From JADKAV01 sp963769435 (GTDB lineage: Bacteria; Actinomycetota; Actinomycetes; S36-B12; UBA10799), in contig CAVYLN010000002.1 in NCBI GenBank assembly GCA_963769435.1, forward strand, positions 1,426,001-1,490,000: DNA of 64,000 nt. The letters run 5' to 3'. Numbering within the stretch: position 1 is the first letter of the stretch; every line of letters begins with the position of its first letter. The position numbers and the translations under genes are program-made. The notes beneath the pieces were generated by a model. That model did no database searches. It saw nothing but the letters and a program-made list of their open reading frames with translations, and was not told the origin of the DNA. Positions 8,227 through 18,094 of this stretch are shown here, piece after piece.

Positions 8227-9676
8227 CTAAAGATCCAGCCCGGTCAGCACCATGACCCGGTCGTGGGTCAGGTCGGTCATCGCCGCACGCAGTCCCTCGC
8301 GGCCCAGCCCGGACGACTTCACTCCGCCGTACGGCATCTGGTCGGCCCGGAAGGACGGTACGTCACCGATGACGACTCCGCCGACCAGCAGTTCCCGATG
8401 CGCCCGGAAGGCCACCTGCAGATCCCGGGTGAACAGGCCGGCCTGCAGGCCGAAGCGGGAGTCGTTGACCGCGGCCAGCGCCCCTTCGACACCGGCCACC
8501 GGCGCGATCGTCATGACCGGGCCGAACACCTCCTCGCAGGAGACCTTCGCCGCAGCGGGTACGTTGGCCAGCAGGGTCGGCGCGACCGATCGTGCCCTCG
8601 CGGGTTCCGCCGGCCAGAACCTGCGCCCCGGAGGCCACCGCATCGTCGATCCAGGACTGGATCCGTTCTGCGGCCGCCTCGTTGATCACCGGGCCCGACG
8701 ACGACGTCCGGTCTCGAGCGGCGAGCCGGTCTTGAGCGCGTTCATCTTCTCGACCAGCCTCGGCACGAAGCGCTCGTACAGCGACTCGTCGACGAGCACG
8801 CGCTGCACGGAGATGCACGACTGTCCCGCCTGGTAGTTGCCGAAGGTCGCGATCCGGGTGGCGGCCCAGTCCAGATCGGCGTCACTGGACCAGTCCGGCA
8901 TCACGACCGCGGCGGCGTTGCCGCCGAGTTCCAGGACGACGTGTTTGGTCGGCTGGGCGGCCTGGATGTGGTAGCCGACGGTCTCCGAACCGGTGAAGGA
9001 AACCACCGGCAGCCGCGGATCGGCGACCAGTGCCGCGGTCTGCTCGTTGGCCAGCGGCAGCACCGACCACATGCCGGCGGGCAGGTCTGTCTCGGCCAGG
9101 ATCTCGCCGAGCATCAGCGCGGTCAGCGGCGTCGCCGGGGCCGGTTTGATGATGATCGGGGCCCCGACCGCGAGGGCCGGCGCCACCTTGTGCGCGACGA
9201 GGTTCAGCGGGAAGTTGAAAGGCGCGATGCCGAGCACTGGGCCGTTGGGGAATCGGCGAACGATGGCCATACGTCCCGCCGCCGACGCGTCGGTGTCCAG
9301 GCGCTGCAACTCGCCGGACCAGCGACGCGCCTCTTCAGCGGCCCACCGGAACGTGGACGACACCGCGGCTGACCTCGGTGCGCGACCACATGAGCGGCTT
9401 GCCGTTCTCCGCGGTGATCAGGTCGCGCGATCTCGTCGGCACGGGCGGCGATCTGGTTCGACACGTGCATCAGAGCGTCGGCGCGCTGCGCGGCGGTGGT
9501 GGCCAGATCGCCTGCGGCTGGACGTCGACGGCCGCAGCCACTGCCTCATCGACGTCGGCGGGCGTCGGCTGCGCGTGCCGCGCGACCAGATGACCGTCGA
9601 ACGGACTGTGCACCTCGTGCACGGCCGTACTGGTGCGCGGTTTGCCCGCGACCCAGAACGGTTTGACCTCGGTCAT
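8227..9676 (-). CDS. Aldehyde dehydrogenase (succinate-semialdehyde type by context), several frameshifts
   Basis: Reading-frame pieces join into one NAD(P)-dependent aldehyde dehydrogenase of about 480 residues. Conserved parts in order are: the N-terminal SPFDGHLVA strand; APFNFPLNLVAHKVAPALA and KPAPATPLTA (cofactor site); SFTGSETVG; ELGGN with the general-base Glu; GQSCISVQRV with the catalytic Cys; EEVFGPVMTI; and the C-terminal PYGGVKSSGLGREG. At least four frame changes are required (about 9470, 9365, 8700 and 8640). The start overlaps the GabT stop (ATGA). Oxidising the succinate semialdehyde made by GabT is the obvious role, but this is inferred from position. Multiple consensus indels or a decaying gene are both possible. 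Confidence 0.75.
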
Positions 9677-11043
9677 TTCGGGCGCTCCATCGTGCGGGCG
9701 TTCACGCCCACCTCGGCAGCCAACGCGTCAGCCAGGACATCCAAGCCCTCGGCAAGCAATTCGTCGCTGATCACCAGGGGCGGCAGCAGGCGGATCACGT
9801 TGCCGTACGTACCTGCGGTGAGGATGACGACACCTTCGGCGGTGCAGCGTGCGGCCAGCGCCTTCGGCAGGTCCGGTCGGGGTGCCAGCGTCCCCGGGTC
9901 GGCGAACTCGATGGCGATCATCGCTCCGCGCCCGCGCACTTCGGCGATGACGTCGAAGCGTTCGGCGAGGGCGTTGAGCCGGTCCATCATCAGCGCACCG
10001 AGTTGCTGGGCGCGTTCGGGGAGGTTCTGCTCCTCCATCGTGGCGATGGCGCCGAGCGCCGCAGCGCAGGCGACCGGGTTGCCACCATAGGTTCCGCCGA
10101 GCCCGCCGACGTGGACACTGTCCATGATCTCGGCGCGACCGGTGACCGCCGCCAGTGGCATCCCGCCGGCGATCCCCTTCGCGGTGGTGATGAGGTCGGG
10201 CTCGACCCCTTCGTGCTCACATGCGAACCAAGCGCCGGTGCGGCAGAACCCGGTCTGGATCTCGTCGGCGATGAACACCACGCCGTTGTCGGTGCACCAC
10301 TGGGACATGGCCGACAGGAAGCCGGGGGCCGGCACGATGAAACCGCCCTCACCCTGGATCGGCTCGATGATCACGGCGGCGAGGTTGCCGGCTCCCACCT
10401 CGGTCTCGATCCGGGCGATGGCACGCGCCGCGGCGGCGGCTCCGTCGAGGCCGTCGCGCAAGGGGTACGAGGTCGGCACCCTGTGGATCTCGGAGGCGAA
10501 CGGCCCGAACGAGTGCTTGTAGGGCATGTTCTTGGCGGTCAGCGCCATCGTGAGGTTGGTGCGGCCGTGGTAGGCGTGCTCGACTGCGACCACGGCGTTC
10601 CGGCCGGTGTAGGCGCGGGCGACCTTGATCGCGTTCTCGACGGCTTCGGCACCCGAGTTGAACAGGGCCGAGTGTTTGTCGAAGTCTCCGGGCGTGAGCC
10701 GGTTGAGGTGTTCGCACACCTCGATGTACGGCTCGTAGCCGGCGACCATGAAGCAGGTGTGGGTCAGCTTGCGCGCCTGCGCGTCCATCTCCTCAACCAC
10801 CTTGGTCGCACTGTTGCCCACGTTCACGACCGCGATGCCCGCACCGAGGTCGATGAACGAGTTGCCGTCGACGTCGACGATCACCCCGCCACCGGCGCGG
10901 TCGGCGTAGATCGGGACGGCTGCACCCAGCGCTGCCGAGACGGCTGCCTTGCGTCGCTGCGCGAGTGCCAACGACTTGGGGCCGGGGATCTGCGTGACGA
11001 CCTCACGCTTCTGCGGCAGGTCTGGTCCAAAGGTGTCGCTCAC
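9673..11043 (-). CDS. gabT: 4-aminobutyrate aminotransferase (GABA transaminase)
   Basis: A 456-residue PLP-dependent class III aminotransferase converting GABA plus 2-oxoglutarate to succinate semialdehyde plus glutamate. Visible features are GAGIAVVNVGN, FNSGAEAVENAIKVAR (phosphate-binding region), EHAYHGRTNLTMALT, EPIQGEGGF, ADEIQTGFCRTG and the PLP lysine in TTAKGIAGGMPLAAV. GTG at 11043 overlaps the upstream stop as GTGA, with AGGAG about 8 bases before, and is preferred over ATG at 11067, which lies inside the upstream gene. Downstream it overlaps the aldehyde dehydrogenase by 4 bases. Confidence 0.92.
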   Translation of the reverse strand: MSDTFGPDLPQKREVVTQIPGPKSLALAQRRKAAVSAALGAAVPIYADRAGGGVIVDVDGNSFIDLGAGIAVVNVGNSATKVVEEMDAQARKLTHTCFMVAGYEPYIEVCEHLNRLTPGDFDKHSALFNSGAEAVENAIKVARAYTGRNAVVAVEHAYHGRTNLTMALTAKNMPYKHSFGPFASEIHRVPTSYPLRDGLDGAAAAARAIARIETEVGAGNLAAVIIEPIQGEGGFIVPAPGFLSAMSQWCTDNGVVFIADEIQTGFCRTGAWFACEHEGVEPDLITTAKGIAGGMPLAAVTGRAEIMDSVHVGGLGGTYGGNPVACAAALGAIATMEEQNLPERAQQLGALMMDRLNALAERFDVIAEVRGRGAMIAIEFADPGTLAPRPDLPKALAARCTAEGVVILTAGTYGNVIRLLPPLVISDELLAEGLDVLADALAAEVGVNARTMERPK

Positions 11044-12254
11044 GGGGTCCGCTCCTCCATCTTCCACTCCTGGCCGTAGCCGTCCTTGAGCAGATCAAGG
11101 AACGGTTCGCTGGGCAGCGCCTCCGGGCCAAGTACACCGGCGCCCGACCAGGCACCGGTCGCAAGCAGCTCGAGGGCGACGACCGGGTTCATCGCGGTCT
11201 GCCACACGACGGCCTGGGCGCCGTACTCCTGCATCGTCCACTGGTTGTCCGCCACGTGGTAGAGGTATACGGCGCGGGGGTTGCCGTCCTTGCCCTTGCC
11301 GGTGACATACAGCCCGGCGCAGGTCTTGCCCGTCATCTTGTCCCCGAGGGTCAACGGATCGGGCAGGCACGCTGCGACCACGTCGCGCGGGCTGACCTCA
11401 TGGTGGCCGACCCGCACCTTCTCGGTGCGGTCGAGCCCGAGCTTGCGCAGCGTCGTGAGGACCTCGATGAACTCGTCGCCGAGACCGAACTTGAACGTCA
11501 CGCGCTTGGCGTCGACCCAGCGCGGCATGAGCAGGACCTCTTCGTGCTCGACGTTGACGCACTCGACCGGCCCGATCCCCTCCGGGAAGTCGAACACCTC
11601 TGCACCGCTGAACGGTTCCGTGGTGTACCAGCCCTTGTCCTTCTCCCAGATCACCGGCGGGTTGAGGCACTCCTCGATGACCGTCCAGATCGAGAACGAC
11701 GGCGCGAAGTCGTAGCCGTGCACCACGATGTCGGACGCGTCACGCACACCGAGTTCATCGATCTCGCTGAACAGGTGGTCGGAGGCGTACCGCGCGAAGA
11801 CGTCGGCCAGACCCGGTTCGACGCCGATCCCGACCAGCGCCAGCCGGCCCTTCTCCTTCCATGCGTCCGCGAAGGCGAACTGATCGTCGCCGAGTTTCAC
11901 TCCGGTCAGCTCGTACGGCTTGTCGGGGTGCTTGCTCGACAGGCTCATCGCCGTGTCCAGGTAGTCCGCCCCGGCGAGGAAGGCGCCCTCGAAGATGCTC
12001 ATCACGAAACGGGGGTCGATGACGTTGAGCACGTGGGTGATCTCGTGCTGGCGACAGGCCTGCGCGACCGCCTGTGCATCCGAGGCGTCGAGCGCGATCG
12101 CCGTGAAACGATCGTCGCCGATCCGGTCTGCGAGCGCCTGAGCGCGCGAACCGTCGTAGTCCGCGATCACAATGTGCTCGTAGAAGCCGCGACGGGCAGC
12201 GATGAGGGCCGCAGACGAACCGACTCCGCCGGCGCCGATGATGAGGATGCGCAT
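11040..12254 (-). CDS. Saccharopine dehydrogenase-family oxidoreductase
   Basis: A 404-residue enzyme with an N-terminal Rossmann motif (LIIGAGGVGSSAA, residues 3-15), VLNVIDPRF near 75, GADYLDTAMS near 100 and GIGVEPGLADVFARYA near 145, typical of the saccharopine-dehydrogenase/lysine-6-dehydrogenase/carboxyspermidine-synthase superfamily. The start at 12254 has GGGAG 5 bases upstream; a longer in-frame start would run into the divergent promoter. It is first in the run with GabT and the aldehyde dehydrogenase. It may oxidise an amino acid or polyamine-derived imine; the exact substrate is not readable. Confidence 0.85.
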   Translation of the reverse strand: MRILIIGAGGVGSSAALIAARRGFYEHIVIADYDGSRAQALADRIGDDRFTAIALDASDAQAVAQACRQHEITHVLNVIDPRFVMSIFEGAFLAGADYLDTAMSLSSKHPDKPYELTGVKLGDDQFAFADAWKEKGRLALVGIGVEPGLADVFARYASDHLFSEIDELGVRDASDIVVHGYDFAPSFSIWTVIEECLNPPVIWEKDKGWYTTEPFSGAEVFDFPEGIGPVECVNVEHEEVLLMPRWVDAKRVTFKFGLGDEFIEVLTTLRKLGLDRTEKVRVGHHEVSPRDVVAACLPDPLTLGDKMTGKTCAGLYVTGKGKDGNPRAVYLYHVADNQWTMQEYGAQAVVWQTAMNPVVALELLATGAWSGAGVLGPEALPSEPFLDLLKDGYGQEWKMEERTP

Positions 12255-12299
12255 GGAACTCCCTGATTCGTGTGGTGACCGAGCAGGCACTCCCGCCAG

Positions 12300-12316
12300 G
12301 GTACGGTTTCCGTACC
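12300..12316. promoter_or_regulatory. Perfect inverted repeat in divergent promoter
   Basis: GGTACGG-TTT-CCGTACC has 7-bp arms and a 3-base spacer. It lies between the divergent saccharopine-dehydrogenase run (start 12254) and the APC permease (start 12356), 40-46 bases from each. Position and symmetry fit an operator for a dimeric repressor controlling both directions; the Lrp/AsnC regulator at 15.8 kb is a candidate ligand-responsive partner, which is inference. Confidence 0.5.
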
Positions 12317-12355
12317 ACTTCACGCAATACACAGTCGAAACCGTAGGCTTCCCCC

Positions 12356-13874
12356 GTGCCTGAGGAATTCGAACCGCAGATCGACGACTACCAGGGCAAG
12401 GGCCTGGAGTCGGATGCCGTCGGACTGATGAGCAGCGTGGTCATCGGCCTGGCCTCCACCGCTCCGGCCTTCTCGCTGGCCGCGACCATCGGGTGGCTGG
12501 CATTGGCCGTGGGCAATCAGACCCTGGCGGTGATGTGGGTCGCATTCATCCCCATGGCCATGGTGGCCGTGGCCTACCGCGAGTTGAACCGCGTGATCCC
12601 CGACTGCGGGACCACGTTCACCTGGGCGACGAAGGCCTTCGGCCCGCACGTCGGATGGATAGGCGGTTGGGGGCTGGCGGTCTCGGGGATCATCTTCGTG
12701 GCCAACGCGGCCGACATCGTGGGGATCTACACGGTCGAACTCTTCGCCCAGATCACGGGCGCCGACGCCGACCCCCTGCGCGACAACAAACTCCTGGTGA
12801 TGGCGATCGCGCTGGTGTTCATCGCGGTCATGACCTGGATCAACTACCGAGGCATCGAGGGCAGCGCCCGACTGCAGTACTTCTTGGTGAGCATCCAGTT
12901 CATCGTGCTGATCGTGGTGGCGGGCCTGGCGCTGTACGCGGTGTTCGCCGGCAACGGCATGGAGGGCGCCCAGGACCCTGCCAAGACCTGGTTCAACCCC
13001 TTCGCGATCCATGACTTCGAGGCGTTCGTGCAGGGCATCCTGCTGGCGATCTTCATCTACTGGGGCTGGGACACGGTGCTCGCGATCAACGAGGAGACCA
13101 AGGACAGCGAGAGGACCCCGGGCCGGGCCGCCTTGATCAGCACGGTCCTGCTGTTGGGGATCTACCTGCTGTTCTCGCTGGCGATGATCGCCTACGCGGG
13201 GACCGGGCGTTCCGGGCTTGCGAGCCCGAAGAACGCCGATGACATCTTTGCGGTGGTGGCCGAACCACTCCTGGGCAGCTGGGGGGCGCCGGTCCTGCTC
13301 GGCGTGGTGCTGATCAGTGCTGCCGCCTCACTGCAGACCACGATCATGCCGACGGCCCGCGGGACACTGGCCATGGCGGTCTACAAGGCCCTGCCCGACC
13401 GGTTCGGCACCGTCAACCGCTTCCAGGCGCCCTCGTTCTCCACGTTGATGATGGGTGTGGTCGGCGGCTCGTTCTACGTCGGGTTCAAACTGATCAGCGA
13501 CAACATCCTGCAGGACACGATCCTGTCCATCGGGCTCGCGATCGCCTTCTACTACGGGATCACCGCGTTCGCGGCGGCCTGGTACTTCCGCAAGGACGCG
13601 TTCCTCAGCGTCCGCGACTTCTTCATCCTCTTCTTCTTCCCGCTCGTCGGCGGCGCCGTGCTCACCGCCGTGTTCTTCAAGAGCGCCTACGACATGCTGG
13701 ACCCCGACTACGGCTACACGACGCTGTTCGGCATCGGGGGGGTCTTCGTGATGGGCGTCGGATCGCTGCTCGATCGGGGTGCTGTTCATGCTGTGGTGGC
13801 AGCTCAAGGCGCCGCCCTTCTTCCGGGGGGAGACCCTGCACAAGGACACCCCGGTGCTCGTCCCCGAGGAGTGA
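12356..13874 (+). CDS. APC-family amino acid/polyamine permease, one frameshift near the C-terminus
   Basis: A roughly 505-residue membrane protein with about 12 helices. The APC signature lies in the first segments (SSVVIGLASTAPAFSLAA, residues 25-42), with a conserved YWGWDTVLAINEETKDS near residue 235. The frame opened by GTG at 12356 should end LLIGVLFMLWWQ...VPEE with a stop at 13872-13874, but a one-base change near 13770 sends it into a spurious tail that would read to 14230. Uptake of putrescine, GABA or a related amine fits the flanking catabolic genes. Starts 100 bases from the divergent oxidoreductase. Confidence 0.85.
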
Positions 13875-13990
13875 GGCGGGTTTCGGCTGCCGACCACCAG
13901 GCCACCCCCGCACCGGCCAGGCCTGCCCGGCCTGGCCTGACCCGCCGGCCCGGCCCGCCCACCCTGGCCCGCCACGGCCCGCGAGCCGCC

Positions 13991-14120
13991 CACGAGGTTG
14001 GAGAACGTGCACGAGGTTGGAGAACACACGCGTGGCTTCTCCAACCTCGTGAACAACCTCCAACGTCGCGGACCGGGGGCCTCCAACGTCCAACGTCGCG
14101 GTCCAGCCGCCCAACGTCGC
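13991..14120. repeat. REP-like hairpin and short direct repeats in an intergenic gap
   Basis: The 313-base gap 13875-14187 contains no supported gene. CACGAGGTTGGAGAA occurs at 13991-14005 and 14010-14024, and its exact inverse TTCTCCAACCTCGTG at 14037-14051, giving a 15-bp stem with a 12-base loop. CCAACGTCGC then occurs at 14060-14069, 14090-14099 and 14111-14120. Upstream (13900-13985) is a GGCC/CCGG-rich simple-sequence stretch. The hairpin lies between the 3' ends of convergent genes and could terminate both; alternatively it is a mobile palindromic repeat. Confidence 0.55.
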
Positions 14121-14187
14121 ACCGCCCGCCCTCACCGGGAACGCCGAAGGGCCGCCCGCACGTAGCGAGCGACCCTTCGCGCAGCCG

Positions 14188-15628
14188 TCAGGGCTCGATC
14201 GAACTCATCACGTGCTTGATGCGCGTGTAGTCCTCGAACCCGTACATGGAGAGGTCCTTGCCGTACCCGGACTGCTTGTAGCCTCCGTGCGGCATCTCCG
14301 CGACCAGCGGAATGTGGGTGTTGATCCACACCGTCCCGAAGTCCAGCGCCTTGGCCATGCGCAGCGCCCGGCCGTGGTTCTCGGTCCACACGGAACTGGC
14401 CAGGCCGTACACGACCCCGTTCGCCTTGGCGATCGCCTCGGCCTCGTCGCCGAAACGCTGCACGGTCATGACCGGGCCGAAGATCTCGTTCTGGATCATC
14501 TCGTCGTCCTGCTGCAAGTCGACGACCACGGTGGGCTCCAGGAAGAAGCCGCGGTCACCCTCGCGGGAGCCGCCGTGCCGCGATGTTGGCGTGACTCGGC
14601 TTGCGCTCCAGGAAGCCCTGCACCTTCTCGAACTGCGCCTCGTTGTTCAACGGCGGCACCAGCGCGTCCTCGTCGGTCGCCCCGTTGGCGTATGTCGTGC
14701 TGGTCCCGCGCGCCTGCTCGGCCAGCGCCGCCACGAAGTCGTCGTGGATACCGCCCTGGGCGAGAACTCGGGTCGCGGCGGTGCAGTCCTGGCCGGCGTT
14801 GAAGTAGCCGGCGACCGCCAGCCACTCCGCGGCCTTCTCCGGGTCGGCATCGTCGAACACGATGACCGGCGCCTTGCCCCCGAGTTCGAGGTGGACACGC
14901 TTGACCATCTTCGAGGCCTCTTCGGCCACCTGCATACCGGCCCGCACCGACCCGGTGATGGCCGCCATGTCCACGCCCGGGTGCGCGACCAGCATGCGGC
15001 CGGTGTCACGGTCCCCGGCGATCACGTTGAAGACACCGGGGGGCAGGATTTCGGCCTCCGCGATCATCTGCGCCAACCGGGCGGTCGAGACCGGCGTGGT
15101 GTCGGAGGGCTTGAGCACGACGGCGTTGCCGGCGGCGATGGCCGGTGCAAATTTCCAGACGCCCATCATCAGTGGGTAGTTCCACGGCGTCACCTGCGCG
15201 ACGACGCCGACCGGCTCACGGCGGATCATCGACGTGAAGCCCTCCATGTACTCCCCTGCCGCGCGACCCTCGAGCACCCGGGCGGCACCGGCGAAGAAGC
15301 GGATCTGGTCGACCATCGGCGGAATCTCCTCGGCCATGGTCACCGGGATCGGCTTGCCGGTGTTCTCCGACTCCAGCGCGACCAGTTCGTCAGCGTTCTG
15401 CTCCACGAGGTCGGCGATCGCCAGCATTGCCTTCTGGCGCACCGACGGGGTGACGTCGCGCCACTTGAGGTAGGCCTCCCGGGCGGCGCCGACCGCCGCA
15501 TCCACCTCGGCCTGTCCGGAGATCGGGGCCTGTCCGAAGACCTCACCGGTACTCGGGTTCACGAGGTCCAGGACCGGCCCGGAACCGGCCGTGACCGCAC
15601 CGTTGACGACATTGCTGACTTCGCGCAT
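14188..15628 (-). CDS. Gamma-aminobutyraldehyde dehydrogenase, one frameshift
   Basis: An aldehyde dehydrogenase of about 480 residues closely resembling actinobacterial 4-aminobutanal dehydrogenases, which oxidise aminobutyraldehyde to GABA. Visible motifs are TPWNYPLMMGVWKFAPA, LKPSDTTPVSTARLA, ITGSVRAG, HLELGGKAP with the base Glu, NAGQDCTAATRV with the catalytic Cys, NEIFGPVMTVQRF and PHGGYKQSGYGKDLSMYG. A frame change near 14577-14583 separates the C-terminal third; shifting one base restores GGSREGDRGFF. ATG 15628 has GGGAG 5 bases upstream and is preferred over 15640. It is divergent from the Lrp/AsnC regulator. Confidence 0.87.
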
Positions 15629-15779
15629 TGTTTCTCCCATCGACAGACAGATAGCCTAACCGCGCAACCCCGCGACTGTCTCTGCTTCGGCGGACGGCGA
15701 CCTACGGATTCAGCGGTTTCGCCTAGCCGAATGTACGAAAATCATTGCCAGCGCCGGGGTTGTGGGTCAGAATCGCATA

Positions 15780-16226
15780 GTGAGCGAACTGGATGAAACG
15801 AACCGGCAGATCATCCGCCTGCTTCAGCGCGACGGCCGCAGAGCGTACGCCGACATCGCCAAAGAGGTGGGACTGTCCGAAGCGGCCGTCCGGCAACGGG
15901 TGCGCCGCCTGTTGGACGCAGAGGTCATCCAGATCGTCGCGGTGACCGACCAGATTCAGATGGGCTTCCCCCGGGCCGCGATGATCGCGATCAACGTGGA
16001 CGGCGATGTGCAGGCGGCGGCACGCCTCATCAGCGAGATCGACGAGGTCGATTACCTCGTCTCCACTGCCGGTGGCATCGACCTGCTCGCCGAGGTCTTC
16101 GCGTCGCACGACGACCACCTCTTCGAACTCCTGAACCGGGTCCGCGCCATCCCCGGCGTGCGCCACGCGCAGACGTACATGTACTTCAAGATCCACAAGC
16201 AGACCTACCAGTGGGGTGTCTCATGA
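15780..16226 (+). CDS. Lrp/AsnC-family transcriptional regulator
   Basis: About 148 residues with an N-terminal winged helix-turn-helix (LDETNRQIIRLLQRDGRRAY, then IAKEVGLSEAAVRQRVRRL) and a C-terminal RAM/effector domain (VDYLVSTAGGIDLLAEVF). GTG 15780 gives a standard N-terminus for the family; GTG at 15762 is also possible. It is divergent from the aminobutyraldehyde dehydrogenase, and its stop overlaps the aminotransferase start by 4 bases. This makes it the probable local regulator of polyamine/GABA catabolism, with an amine or amino acid as effector (inference). Confidence 0.88.
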   Translation: MSELDETNRQIIRLLQRDGRRAYADIAKEVGLSEAAVRQRVRRLLDAEVIQIVAVTDQIQMGFPRAAMIAINVDGDVQAAARLISEIDEVDYLVSTAGGIDLLAEVFASHDDHLFELLNRVRAIPGVRHAQTYMYFKIHKQTYQWGVS

Positions 16227-17621
16227 CCAGCACACCGCAGATCGTCACCGAGGGCGGGGCAGATCCGCTGGCCGAGGTTGCCCGGCGCCATCTCTGGATG
16301 CACTTCACCCGGCACTCCTCCTACGAGCACGGCGAGCACGTGCCGATCATCGTGCGCGGTGAGGGTGCGTACATCTGGGACGACCAAGGGCGTCGTTACC
16401 TCGACGGCCTGGCCGGGTTGTTCACCGTGATGATGGGCCACGGCCGGGAAGAGTTGGCGCAGGCAGCCGCCGAACAGTCGCGGACCTTGGGCCACTTCCC
16501 GATCTGGTCGTATGCGAACCCGCCGGCGATCGAACTGGCCGAACGGCTGGCGCACCTGGCACCCGGCGACCTCAACCGCGTCTTCTTCACCTCCGGCGGT
16601 GGCGAAGCCGTCGAGTCTGCCTGGAAGCTCGCCAAGCAGTACTTCCGGATCACTGGGAAGCCGAACAAGTACAAGGTGATCAGCCGTGCGGTCGCCTACC
16701 ACGGGACCCCGCAGGGAGCTTTGAGCATCACGGGTATCCCTGCGGCCAAGCACCCGTTCGAACCGTTGGTTCCGGGCGCGATCAAGGTGCCGAACACGAA
16801 CTTCTACCGTGCCACCGAGCACGCCGACGACGAGGTGGCATTCGGCCGTTGGGCGGCCGACCAGATCGCCATCGCCATCGAACTCGAAGGCCCCGACTCG
16901 GTCGCCGCGGTCTTCCTCGAACCCGTGCAGAACTCCGGCGGCTGTTTCCCGCCGCCCCCCGGGTACCTGGAGCGGGTCCGGCAGATCTGCGACGAGTACG
17001 ACGTGCTGTCTTGTCGCCGACGAGACGATCACGGCCTTCGGGCGCATCGGTGATCACTTCGCGATGAAGCGCTTCGGCGTCGATCCCGACATCATCACCT
17101 GCGCCAAGGGGCTCACCTCCGGGTACGCCCCGCTCGGCGCGATGATCGTCCACGACCGGCTGTTCGAGCCCTTCCTGAAGGGCAACAACACGTTCCTGCA
17201 CGGCTACACCTGGGGTGGTCACCCGGTGGCCACGGCGGTGGCTCTGGCCAACCTCGATCTGTTCGACTCCGAGGGGATCATGGAACACGTCCGCTCGAAC
17301 GAAGCAGGATTCCGGGCGGTGCTCGAAGGCCTGAAGGACCTGCCCATCGTCGGGGACGTGCGCGGGGCGGGGTACTTCTACGGCATCGAGATGGTCAAGG
17401 ACAAGGTCACCAAGGAGACCTTCAACGAGGACGAGTCGGAGCGCCTCCTGCGCGGCTTCCTCTCCAAGGGCTTGTTCGACGCCGGACTGTACTGCCGCGC
17501 CGACGACCGCGGCGACCCGGTCATCCAGCTCGCACCGCCGCTGATCTGCGACCAGGCGCACTTCGACGAGATCGGGTCGATCCTGCGCGAGGTCCTCACA
17601 CAGGCCTGGTCGATCCTCTAG
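16223..17621 (+). CDS. Class III aminotransferase, putrescine/omega-amino type, one frameshift
   Basis: A PLP enzyme of about 465 residues of the putrescine-pyruvate (SpuC-like) aminotransferase group. Features are YLDGLAGLFTVMMGHGREEL, FFTSGGGEAVESAWKLAKQY, AYHGTPQGALS, FLEPVQNSGGCF, ADETITAFGRIG and the PLP lysine in TCAKGLTSGYAPLGAM. One base too many near 17010 breaks the expected DVLLVADE; the second frame then runs to the stop at 17621. The ATG at 16223 overlaps the regulator stop (ATGA). It would convert putrescine or a similar diamine to an aminoaldehyde, feeding the dehydrogenase at 14.2-15.6 kb. Confidence 0.87.
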
Positions 17622-17651
17622 GCGCGAGCCCGGCCGGTTCTCAGGGCTCCG

Positions 17652-18088
17652 CTACGGGCGATGCCCCGGGAACTTCTGCCGGGCGGCGTCGACCACCGCG
17701 TCGAACTGCTCGCGGGAGAGTTCTCCGCCCTCCCGGCGCACGGACTGGTGGGCGCACGGCCAGCGGGCGGGAGATGTTCGCCCAGGAGGGCCGGTGCTCG
17801 CTCGTCCCAGGCGCCCGATCCGATGAGCACCCAGTCGTCGTCGTCGGTGCGATCCTTGCTCGACAGCAGGAAGCACACCAGCTCGCCAGGTTTGTCGATC
17901 GCGCGACCGACCACGGCCAGGGGCCTGTCCTTGCCCCGGCTCAGATCCTCCTCGAAGGGGACCCAGGCCCAGACGACCTCACCGGGATCCGGCTCGGCGT
18001 CGTGTTCGGGCGCGTACTCCGGGATCGCGGCGCCCCGATAGTCGAAGGCACCGCCACGTATCGGTCGGGGATCCTCGTCCTGTTGCAT
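17652..18088 (-). CDS. PemK/MazF-like protein, one frameshift
   Basis: About 145 residues. PDPGEVVWAWVPFEED, GKDRPLAVVGR, SSKDRTDDDDW and GSGAWD match the actinobacterial PemK/MazF-like group (ribonuclease toxins; this subgroup is often solitary). A one-base change near 17765 moves the C-terminus to SVRREGGELSREQFDAVVDA with the stop at 17652. No antitoxin is adjacent: upstream, only 6 bases away, is a lipoprotein that ends the copper-gene run. It converges on the aminotransferase with a 30-base gap. RNase activity is inferred only. Confidence 0.6.
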
Positions 18089-18094
18089 GCTCTC

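Noticed and set aside
8993..10090. 365-codon plus-strand frame over the aldehyde dehydrogenase and gabT
   Set aside because: Antisense shadow; no recognisable motif, while both minus-strand enzymes keep catalytic residues.
13875..14230. Pro/Arg-rich C-terminal extension of the permease
   Set aside because: It arises from the frame change near 13770; the alternative frame gives the conserved permease C-terminus and a stop at 13874.
16970..17030. Programmed ribosomal frameshift in the aminotransferase
   Set aside because: No slippery heptamer or downstream structure is evident, and similar breaks occur in many unrelated genes.
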